DNA of 64,000 bases, taken from contig OW028573.1 of the NCBI GenBank assembly GCA_932294295.1, positions 59,125,829 to 59,189,828 on the forward strand, written 5' to 3'. A program made the translations under genes and the position numbers. Origin of the DNA: Alitta virens. Its lineage: Eukaryota > Annelida > Polychaeta > Phyllodocida > Nereididae. The notes below the pieces were generated by a model. It was not told the DNA's origin. It worked only from the letters and a program-made list of their open reading frames with translations, and searched no databases. Below are positions 37,759 through 47,100 of the stretch, piece after piece; position 1 is the first letter of the stretch, and the number at the start of each line of letters is the position of its first letter.

Positions 37759-39099
37759 ATGTACATGCATCAACCCCAACGAAATAGAGCCTTGCTACTA
37801 CTAGCTGCTCAGGCCAATTATACACTTATTTTACAACTTGCTTGTATGGAAGCACTAGCTGAGGAGGAGGAGGAGGAGAGGAAGAGAGAAGAAGAAAGAG
37901 AACTGGCAGCCAGGAGGAGGAGGAGGAGGAGGAGGAGGTTTTGGGTGAAGCCTTGGCTGTTGAGAAGACCGCAGATGGGATATTATGATCGTCTACTGAG
38001 AGAACTGTTCCACGAAGACAACGCAAGTTATACCAACTTTATGAGAATGGAACCAGCCATTTTCCGAGAGATCGTTGGCAAAATTGATCATAGGATTAGA
38101 AAACAAAACAGCTGTATGAGGAAAGCTTTGGACCCAGGACACAGACTTGCCATCACCCTCCGCTATTTGGCAACTGGAAACAGCTACAAGTCCCTCATGT
38201 ATGGCTTTAGAGTGGCCCACAACACCATCAGCTTGATAATTCGAGAAGTCTGTGAAGCCATAATTGCAGAGTATTCCGACGAACTCCTGACCTGCCCCTC
38301 AACTCCAGAAGAGTGGAGAAAAGTCGCTGAACTATTCTTTTCGAGATGGAACTTTCCTCATTGTGTTGGAGCCATTGATGGAAAGCATGTGGCCATCAGA
38401 TGTCCTCCCAAAGGTGGTTCCGTGTACTACAACTACAAGGGATACCACTCCATTGTACTCATGGCTCTTGTGGATGCTGACTACAAGTTCCTTAATGTAG
38501 ACTGTGGAGCTAACGGAGCTGGATCGGACGGAGGAGTATTTAGCACGACAGTCCTGAGGGAAGCACTTGAAGAAGGGACCCTTGGGTTACCGCCACCTGA
38601 ACCAATCGTTCCTGGTGAAAGACCTCTTCCCTACTTCATTGTCGGAGATGATGCCTTTCCTTTGAAAACCTGGCTGATGAAGCCACTGCCCCTAAGAAAC
38701 ATGACCAAGGAGCAGAGGATATACAATTACCGACTCTCCCGGGCAAGAAGAATTGTGGAAAATGCATTTGGGATCCTTTCAGCAAGGTTCAGGTGTCTCC
38801 TGACTACCATGCCACAGAGGACCAAGACAGTGGAATCCATAGTCCTTGCATGCTGCTGCCTCCACAATCTGATGCGAATAAGGTATCCAACTACCCAGAA
38901 CACCATGGTGGACCAGGAAGATCCAGACACACATGTAATCACCCCAGGAACTTGGAGGGCAGCTGGAGAAATTGATGAAATGCCACCACCCACTAAAGGC
39001 CATTCAATGACTGGTGTAGCCAAGAGTCAACGGCAGTACCTGGTAGACTATGTTAATTCAGAAGAAGGAAGTGTGCCATGGCAAGATGACATGGTATAA
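37759..39099 (+). CDS. PIF/Harbinger transposase (HARBI1-like DDE nuclease)
   Basis: 446 residues, uninterrupted. An N-terminal glutamate-rich then arginine-rich stretch (36-60) is probably for nuclear import or DNA contact. A helix-turn-helix region at about 128-165 (LRYLATGNSYKSLMYGFRVA) is followed by the nuclease domain. Candidate catalytic residues are Asp207 (GAIDGKH), Asp257 (GAGSDGGVF) and Glu334 (RIVENAFGI), the DDE triad of this family. The start was chosen for the open frame, context AGACCATG and the TATA box 66 bp upstream. AATAAA overlaps the stop codon at 39098. In characterised elements the transposase acts together with the Myb/SANT-type partner encoded on the opposite strand here. 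Codon use is GC-richer than in the flanks. Confidence 0.93.
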   Translation: MYMHQPQRNRALLLLAAQANYTLILQLACMEALAEEEEEERKREEERELAARRRRRRRRRFWVKPWLLRRPQMGYYDRLLRELFHEDNASYTNFMRMEPAIFREIVGKIDHRIRKQNSCMRKALDPGHRLAITLRYLATGNSYKSLMYGFRVAHNTISLIIREVCEAIIAEYSDELLTCPSTPEEWRKVAELFFSRWNFPHCVGAIDGKHVAIRCPPKGGSVYYNYKGYHSIVLMALVDADYKFLNVDCGANGAGSDGGVFSTTVLREALEEGTLGLPPPEPIVPGERPLPYFIVGDDAFPLKTWLMKPLPLRNMTKEQRIYNYRLSRARRIVENAFGILSARFRCLLTTMPQRTKTVESIVLACCCLHNLMRIRYPTTQNTMVDQEDPDTHVITPGTWRAAGEIDEMPPPTKGHSMTGVAKSQRQYLVDYVNSEEGSVPWQDDMV

Positions 39100-39114
39100 T
39101 AAAGAAACCACAAA

Positions 39115-40038
39115 ACAACCCCGGCCTTTTTCAAGGCCACCAAATCCTCCCAAAAGAGCAGACCATGTACACTTCTTGTGTAATAAAAAAAAAAGTTCCT
39201 GTCTGACCCACACAAAATATTTTATTGGTTCAGAAGTGCCGTAGTTGTTGGTTGTTCAGAAATGCCGTATTTGTTGTTTTTTTTGGTTTAATAAAGTTTT
39301 CATATTTCCTTAGGAAACAAAGTTGCAATTAACTTAAGTGTGGTGGTGTCAGGGTTACTAATATTTAGCAAAGAAGATTTTTTTTGGTTCAGAAGTGCCG
39401 TAGTTGTTTCTTGTTCAGAAGTGCCTTACTTTTTTTTTTGTTCAGAAATGCCGTATTTTTTCTCTTGTTCAGAAGTGCCGTAGTTGTTTCTTGTTCAGAA
39501 TTGCCGTAGTTGTTTCTTGTTCAGAAGTGCCGTACTTTCATTATTTTCATTGCAGTATAATAGAAAAAACTACGGCAGTTCTGAAGCAAAAAAAATAATA
39601 CGGCACTTCTGAACAAGACACAACTACGGCACTTCTGAACAAAAAAAAAAGTACGGCACTTCTGAACAAGAAAAAACTGCGGCAGTTCTGAACCAAAAAA
39701 ATTGTGTCTTCTTTGCTCAAAATTATTAAGTTAGTAACAAATTTGTTTGCTAAAGAAATATGAAAACTTCAGTAAAGTGTGATAATAAGCAATCTACTGA
39801 AAGATAGTTCAAGTGTAAAATAAAGAAATATTGTGATCTAATCCAAAGGAAATATGAACAAGTTACTTGATGTGAAGAAATTGATTTTGTACTAAAATAT
39901 TATTGTTTTTTGGACAAAGATAGAGAAAAGTTTGGAGGGTTTTGGGAACTTTTTTTTTGATTGATTGTTAACACAAATATGTGTACAAGGCGTGCTCTTT
40001 TGGGAGGATTTGGTGGCCTTGAAAAAGGCCGGGGTTGT
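39115..40038. repeat. ~0.9-kb imperfect palindrome between the two Harbinger genes
   Basis: Starts 16 bp past the transposase stop and ends 122 bp before the partner gene's stop. The outer arms 39115-39160 and 39993-40038 are a perfect 46-bp inverted repeat. Inner arms contain repeated GTTCAGAAGTGCCGTAGTTG units (39225-39540) answered by inverted CGGCACTTCTGAAC units (39600-39690). Transcripts of both genes would run into it. Two further copies of the outer motif follow at 40040-40090. Confidence 0.9.
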
Positions 40039-40160
40039 TTGGCCTCGAAAAAGGCCGGGGTTGTTTGGCCTTGAAAAAGGCCGGGGTTGTCTACAAGTAT
40101 GTTGTCTACAAGTTGAGATACTGGCTCATATTAAGTGGTGTTGAGCTACTGGGTGGCATT

Positions 40161-41278
40161 TCAGAAATCATCGACGGAGGGCCAGAAGGAGGCAGTGAAG
40201 AAGGTCCAGCTGCAGTTGCAGGTGGCCAATTCTTTTGTGGACTCAGGATGGTCGTGTACAAGCCCAGGAGGAGGAGGAGGAGGAGGAGCGAAGAACTGCT
40301 GCTGGTGCTGCGGCTGGTGGTGCTGCTGGTGGTGCTGCTGCTGGTGCTGCTGTTGGTGCTGGGGTTGCTGTTGCTGCCTTTTGTTCCTCATTAGGTTTCC
40401 TTTTAATTGGAAAATCATAGGCATCAGCTGCGTATGAAAGTCATCGAATGTGTCCGTGTCCATCATCAGGCACTCCGCAACGATGTAATCTCCCATCGCC
40501 CGGATTCTCCTTTCGTGGAGATCTGCTGGATGACGAGGAGGAGGAGGAGGAGCAGCAGCAGCCATTTGATGAATAGATGCCTGCAGGGCACCTGTTGAGC
40601 TCCTGGCCAATTCCATGAGCTCGTCCATTCTTCTTTGCTGATGGGGTTCCTCCTGGGGTTCCTGTCTACGTTTCTTGTAGGGGCCGCCCTTGGAACGCTT
40701 GGCAGGAGCTGGGGGGATATCCATGGAAATATCCGGGTCATCCGAAATCTCCAGGGGCCCGAATTCTTCTGCAGCACTACTGCTGTTGTCTTTTGCAAGT
40801 CTTTTTGAAAGAACATTGCTTCCTTGTCGACTGGGAATTCTAGTGATATGGTCAACTAGAAATCCGAAGTTGGCACATATCCACTGTTCTTTCTCTGTGG
40901 GATTTCTCTTGGCAGTTCCGGATGGCCCCTGCCTCATAAGTTTTCCGGCACTAGTCCTGATGGATTCCAGCCAGGTCCTGAGTTGCAAACCGGTGCAGGA
41001 GACACTCAACTTGGCAGCCATTGCATTAAGGAGGGCCGTCTTCTTCCCGGAGTCCTTATATTCCGATAGGGTCCGGTCATAAAATATCGGGTGGTCCCGG
41101 TACCAATCCGCAACTTCCTGTTCATCCTGGTGTGGCAGGAAGAGCTTATCCTGCTTCTTCCGAGGCTCATTTCCTCTACCTGAGAAAACAGGTGATGCAG
41201 GACCTGCAGAGCGAGCAGGTGAAGTGTCAGGAGAAGTTGCAGGTACAGAAGCAGGCGCAGGTGCAGGAGCAGGCGCAG

Positions 41279-41312
<34 letters not shown>

Positions 41313-41597
41313 AGCAGTGGACTTCTGGGACTCATCCGTGCTGGCAGCATCTGAGGATGACCTCGTGGCAATTTTTCGTCTCTTGGCAGGTACAGTCCGC
41401 TTGGCAGGTACAGTCCGCTTGGCAGGTGCAGACTTCTTCGCCATCTTCTCCTTCACAGGAAGAGCACTCTTTTTCTTTGATGAAGCAGAAGATACTTCAT
41501 CATCGCTGGCTTGAAGTGAAGAAAGCGATTTCTCTGTGTCCTCAACAGGAACTGCAGTTGTCCTGGTCCTAGGTGCAGTAATTTTCTTCATCGGCAT
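40161..41597 (-). CDS. Harbinger-associated MADF/SANT-like DNA-binding protein
   Basis: 478 residues, uninterrupted. Residues 1-150 are low-complexity: lysine-rich with a repeated AKRTVP unit (59-72, likely nuclear localisation) and a long Pro-Ala run (96-116). A MADF-type domain at about 158-255 contains VADWYRDHPIFYDRT, YKDSGKKTALLNAMAAKL and RTWLESIRTSAGKL. The C-terminal part holds a Met/Gln/His-rich tract (about 400-445) and a proline run. Such proteins bind subterminal DNA and bring in the transposase in characterised Harbinger elements; here this is inferred from the pairing. It converges on the transposase gene. The start codon follows a TATA box by about 90 bp. Confidence 0.85.
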
Positions 41598-41683
41598 GAT
41601 AAAAAATATTTTCTGGAGCAGTGTATTCTTTGTCTTCTCAATTTGGTAGCAAGATGCTGAATGATCTGATAGCCACTGGTCAA

Positions 41684-41694
41684 TCTTTATATAC
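41684..41694 (-). promoter_or_regulatory. TATA box of the MADF-protein gene
   Basis: GTATATAAAGA on the - strand, about 90 bp upstream of the start codon at 41597. Confidence 0.5.
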
Positions 41695-41809
41695 TGCCTG
41701 GATAACGTACCCCGCTGTGATTACATAATAAACCCAGCTCATTGCGTCATTGCGTCGCATTGGATCCACACAGGATGACACTGGGCAAACACGATTGCTT
41801 GCTATGCAA

Positions 41810-42108
41810 GCCGGCGGGTTAACCGTGGAAGCTGCCGGGCTAACCGTCAAAGCCGGCGGGTTAACCGTCAAAGCCGGCGGGTTAACCGTAGAACCCCTCA
41901 ACAAGCCGACGGCTTTACTAAAGGGTGAATTTAGGGACGGTTAATTGGCGGGTTCTACGGGTCACCCGCCGGCTTCTACGGGTCACCCGCCGGCTTCTAC
42001 GGGTCACCCGCCGGCTTCTACGGGTCACCCGCCGGCTTTTACGGGTCACCCGCCGGCTTCAACGGGTCACCCGCCGGCTTCTACGGGTCACCCGCCGGCT
42101 TCCACGGT
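41810..42108. repeat. GC-rich satellite of Harbinger terminal motifs
   Basis: Four GCCGGCGGGTTAACCGT units (41810-41895) are followed, after a 55-bp spacer, by eight 21-bp units of the inverse type (TTCTACGGGTCACCCGCCGG) at 41953-42108, with exact 21-bp spacing. The motif equals the element's terminal repeat. A 19-T run follows. Confidence 0.9.
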
Positions 42109-42360
42109 TTTTTTTTTTTTTTTTTTTCACCCGTGAGATTTCTACGGTTGTGCCATGCAAGCATGGCACAACCGGCTACCGGGGCCGGGGTTCGCGGCTT
42201 GGCCAAGGGTCCCACGGGTGCTTGCCGGGTATCCCCGGGTATCCATGGGTGGCCGTATTGGGGCCGCCGGCTTGGAGCCGGGTGGCGATTTCCGCAACTA
42301 TTACGTAATACTACGGGTTCACTACGGCACAACCGGCCCGTGTGACAGGGGCTTAACAGA
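42109..42360. mobile_element. GC-rich tail with a perfect hairpin and a possible transposon terminus
   Basis: GGTTGTGCCATGC, AA, then the exact inverse (42146-42173) form a 13-bp-arm hairpin. Beyond CCGGGG-rich DNA, the segment ends CGGCCCGTGTGACAGGGGC followed by TTAA, which looks like a Harbinger-type terminus. The matching inverse end was not found to the left. Confidence 0.4.
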
Positions 42361-42910
42361 GCCACGAGTGAGCACGTATAGCCCATTTTTTATGTACGTG
42401 GTCACTTGTAGGTCTTATACATGACAGTGTGAATGCCCCTTTAGGGTTTAAACGTATCAATAAGTAATGGTTGCCTGTTTGTCACATCATGATCACAAAA
42501 TGTATCAAATGCAATTATTTATAAAATTATATAACCTATTTCCAAATTGGTGTTCAAAATTACCTACACCTCAGAATCTATTATTGTCTATATGAACATA
42601 AGGAATTAATGGAGAGACCATCGGTTTCTTTTCACAATATCATAATAATACAAGGTCAGCTCAGAGTGACTTCAGTTGACCATATATGCAATATTACAGA
42701 TGTATAACGTTCTGGAACCATATGTAGTATTACCGGTATAATGAACTGTAATTAATTTTTATAAAAAGTCATGTTTAAAATACAGGGCGGTCTCTTTTAG
42801 AGGCTAACTAAAGTGGTGGGTGGTGGGTGGAGTCTACAGAGCTTTACATCCTGTATTTCTGTAATTATGAAAGGTAGGGACCATGGCAATGAGATGAAGG
42901 ATGAAACAGC
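42361..42910. other. AT-rich intergenic DNA
   Basis: Nothing recognised. Confidence 0.5.
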
Positions 42911-42919
42911 CATCCAACT

Positions 42920-42991
42920 TAGGCTCCACCGGGAATCGAACCTGGGACCCAATGGTTGGAAGCCGAGCAAGCTACCATTGAATAAGGCCCC
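42920..42991 (-). repeat. tRNA-related sequence (tRNA pseudogene or SINE head)
   Basis: On the - strand, a B-box-like CAGGTTCGATTCCCGG and an A-box-like TTCAATGGTAGCTTGCTCGG have normal tRNA spacing, with TTCCAAC where the anticodon loop would be (TCC, glycine). The acceptor stem does not pair and the anticodon stem is poor, so it is not a functional tRNA. Confidence 0.6.
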
Positions 42992-43729
42992 CATCCCGGC
43001 TGGCTGAAGTCATCCTAAATTATTTTCTTTTAAATCTGTACTAAACGGCTGTCTCATTTTGAGTGGAAGACTTTTCTAAAATAATTGAGGCCCCGGCTTC
43101 TAATCAAGAAAATACGACGTACAGATCTAATCTGGTATATGGTGTTGCTGTCATCACTGTGGTAGGCAAGGTGTCTGGAGCAACACCAAACTTTATATTG
43201 CATTACAGTGTTGGAAATAAAATGAAAAATGAGCAAAATGGTTTCTAAATATTATTTAGTCTATATGTTTTCTTAAAACAGTTCCTTGACCCCATCATCT
43301 TGAAAAGCACTAATTTCAAGCCAGATGTACAATTAAACTTTTTAAAATGCTTAAAATGTTTGGTTAATAGTAATTTCATAAAGCAATGCAGGTCATGAAA
43401 ACAAATACAATCATTCCTGTTATTGTCTCTTGCATAAATTAACATCCATAATATATAATATTGTTGTAACAAGCAATCCTCTAAATCATGATCACTAGAA
43501 AATACAGCAGTCAAATTAAGCTGTAGCTAAATTCACATCAGACAACCAAATATAAATTACAAACGAAAGCACTAGAGGGAGGCAAGTGTACTCTAAATGC
43601 ATCACAGACTAGGTATGTAATCTTCTTCGAATGCATTTGTCATACTTTCCCTCTGGCAAAGGTCACAGTGGACATGTGAAGTTTTGCCATGTTTATTTCC
43701 CTGAGCTGAAGTTTATTTATTTTTTATTG

Positions 43730-44110
43730 GTACCAGTTACAGATACAGGCATGAGTAATCTGGACCCTGGATTGCGCAATAAAGTATAGGTATGAGGCAT
43801 GAATTGGTCGTGGTATACAATAATTGGAATGAAAAAATGTAGATATATATACAATGCATATGAGAGTATCATTGACTAGTAGTATAGAAATCGCTATCGG
43901 CTCTAGTGTGAGCTTGTGTTTCAAGAAAAATCATGAAGGCTTTTTTGAAGAGGGGTTTTGATGTCGACAATTTAATATTGTTTGGTACGTGATTCCATTC
44001 TTTTGATCCTATTGTATTAAAAAAAAATATTTTGCAACGCCTTTTGATCTTGGAATGCTACATTCATGGGCAAAAAAAGCACACTTTCCCAAGCTAGTAA
44101 AATGAAAACA
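43730..44110 (-). mobile_element. LINE 3' fragment
   Basis: - strand translation gives the RT C-terminal pattern NTIGSKEWNHVPNNIKLSTS followed by KPLFKKAFMIFL, then an AT-rich 3' part. It lies just below the last exon of the hexosaminidase gene. Confidence 0.55.
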
Positions 44111-44123
44111 GTGATGTTTGGTA

Positions 44124-47100
44124 TCATGTTTGTGGAGATCTAAATGTAACTGTAGGCGATCTAAATAATCTCAAAATATTGACGACCAATGTAAAACCAA
44201 CTAAAGCTACAATAAATAGAGTCATATGACACTTTTTGAGTCTGAAAATTCTGGCAGTGATCACAATGTTTGATGACCTCTTGATAAGTATTGCTTTTGT
44301 AGCACTGAGGCCACATGTTAATGTAATGACAGAGAAGCAGATGGTCACTAAAATAACCAGAATAAAAATAGAGGATGGTCCTTCTTTTCGTTGTGAAAAC
44401 TTCATAATCGTGCCAATCTGACCATTTAGAAACCCCTGCAAAAGAATTAAGAAAGTTCAATGGCAAATATTTAGAAGAAAACATATATTTGAACAATATC
44501 ATTGTACGAACAAAGATTCCTTATTTTAGGAACCATTTTGTATGTAAAGTATTTTTATTTGGCGATGTACAGTGTGGATGGGGCAGGTCAGGACGGTTTA
44601 ACATGAAATCGGTGTCATATGGTATTTATATTTTACAGAAATAATAATCCATTGCATTAGACTCTGAAGAACACCATCTGGCCCATTGTGTCTTTTTATG
44701 TTAATATTCTAATAGGTTTGAACAGGAAAAAACTTATCAAAGCTGACCTTAGGAGCCCTAGCCTGAGCCTGGTTCAATGTGTTTTGAGATGAGGACTGAA
44801 CAAAATCAAGAACTGGCTTTGACTTCCTGAAGTCACAGAAACTTGGTCCACTTAAAACCCCAGAATTTATTCCACGACTGAAAAACAAAGAAGTAAATAC
44901 AATTTAAAGGTATGTTGCAGCTTGAAATACACAGGAATAAAATGTTCATGTCATGTCATCTGTACGAAGTTGCTGTACATTTTAAAACATTTTCCTAATA
45001 TTTTAAAATTTACATATTTTAATTTTTGTAATTTTTTTTTTTTTAAACCTAAATAGGACTTGCCTTTGGGAGGAGAAATTCTCAGGAAAATGGTATGAAA
45101 TCTGTCTCTGGTTTAACAAAATGAACCAAAATCAGTGTCTATAATGTGTTGTATGGGCGTACAACAGCTTGTTTGGGATCTGAGATATTTTTGCAATTTT
45201 GACCTATCCCAACATGTATTCACAATATATAAGAATGAGATCGATATCGTAAATATCATATTAATTTCTGCCCTAAACAGCTGGTCGACGATTCAATCCT
45301 AATCCTGTGTGTGAAACGAATAAGCCGATAATAAGTAAATCATGAAGTACGTCGATTGGAAATTCACCTTTTCATACGGCAGTTCTGTTCCTCTATTCTC
45401 GGCCCAGCCTCAACAAAATTTTGCTGACTGGCCCTGCTCCACAGTCGCTCAGCTGCAGCACTGGCTCTTGGCCTGCAAATTTAAAGAAATTCTGTCAAAT
45501 TGAGAAACTGATATGTATAACATATGCATAGGTCTAAGCAGGACATTTTGTTATTTAAAAAGTTGATATTTAGATAGATATTTTATCTGTCTCGTTTTGT
45601 TGAAAACATGATGTCTGGCTTTGTTGACTACATCAAATAATAATGTACGATGAAAACAACCACTCTTTATGGAGACTAAAAAGAATATACTATAAAATAA
45701 TTACTATTCGTTTACTGTATTACATGCATATGTATAACTGTATTGCTATTCGGACGAATTGGACCTTTTTATGTGTCAATGAGATATATTCATTCATTCC
45801 TTTATCTAGGGTTCAGTCAGGGTTAGGGTAGACAATTTTAAAATGTTTTTATGCTGTTTTCAAAACCTGTATACCTTTTAAATTACTTTACAATGTAAAT
45901 AAAGTCAAAGGTATACAATTTAACACTATTTTTGTCCTTTTAACTTTTAACAAGTCGTGATTTATCTGTTTTTACATTGTATGCATACTTTATAATACCA
46001 TTTGTGCTTATGTTCTATACATGTAAACAAATGTTATGTGTTTTTGTACAAATAAATTCTAATTCTATTTCACATAGACAATCACTTAATCTGATGAGGA
46101 ATGAACAAAATCATGAAACTTACCACAATTTTGGCATGAGAACCTGGTCATCTACATATTCAGTCCACATACAAACTTCACCGCCTATCAAACGGCCATT
46201 GTAATCCGTGGGATCTGACCTTGCTGCAATTAAAAATGCTTATCATATTAGGAAACTAAATGATGCCAACCTTTTGGAAAAAATATTATCTTCAAATAAT
46301 TTCAGTTTCTAAATTTCGAAAAATTATGCATCTCTAGGGAAATTAAAGATTGCCTGAATTGATAGTCTACCAAAAACGACGTTAACTCAGTAATATATTG
46401 ATTAATGGTATATATCACAAATAAGTAAAATAATAGTCATGAAATTTGAATAATTGAGGCAAAAGTAATAATATTTTCTGGAATAATAGGATCCCTTACA
46501 TGGCAAAAGGCAATTGTAGAACAAATTCCAGTCCACTCCATATTTTGAAATGTCCAGATACCAACATGATGAGAAAATAACCCTGTGGCCTTTGTCAATG
46601 ATTTTCTTTGCATACCTTTCATCATTCTTCCAGATTTGAATAATTGTGTTGTTGGATAACTAAAACAAAGTTATGTTTATGCTCAGTCATAAAAAGTGTT
46701 TACGGCTGTTCAGGCATGTTAAATATAACATTGCCTGTTTTCTAAACATATTTTACAATTGGACACGGTTGTTGGTTAATGAAAATAGTGCGTTGTTTAA
46801 ATGTATGAATATAAAGATATGGTTTAGTGCACAAACGTGGTATAATACATGTAGCAGTTTTGAGTGCAAATTTGGAGCAAATGCTGGACAATATATACAA
46901 TTAGAGAATAAATATAAAATAGAAGCTAGAGCATGTTTACAAGTAGTTGAAGCGCTAAAGTGCATGTTACTTGTTAGACTGTTAGGAGAGTGTAAAGTAA
47001 GGGACGAGCAATTTTTGGTGGCATATTAAACCAATATCAGTCAAATACAAAGGCTCTGTCACCGCACTGTGAGGAATACATATAAATAGCAGGCCATGCA

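Larger units (their letters stand above)
37639..41830. mobile_element. PIF/Harbinger DNA transposon with both genes intact
   Basis: Encloses a DDE transposase (+) and a MADF/SANT-type DNA-binding protein (-), the two-gene set of PIF/Harbinger elements, convergently arranged. TTCCACGGGTTAACCCGG at 37639 is imperfectly inverted as CCGGCGGGTTAACCGTGGAA ending at 41830, so these are candidate termini. Tandem repeats of the same motif continue to 42108, which blurs the right boundary. Both frames are uninterrupted, so it may be recently active. No clean 3-bp target duplication was found. Confidence 0.8.

Noticed and set aside
37826..39023. Antisense open frames over the Harbinger transposase
   Set aside because: They follow from the GC-rich, arginine/glutamate-rich composition of the real gene and match no family.
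40135..41572. + strand frames over the MADF gene (Gly-, Cys- or Gln-rich)
   Set aside because: Shadows of the CAG/CTG- and Pro-Ala-rich repeats of the - strand gene.
41925..42308. 127-codon + frame with repeated RVTRRLL units
   Set aside because: It is a translation of the 21-bp satellite, open only because the unit length is a multiple of three.
42920..42991. Functional glycine tRNA
   Set aside because: The acceptor stem does not pair and the anticodon stem is mismatched; kept only as a tRNA-related repeat.
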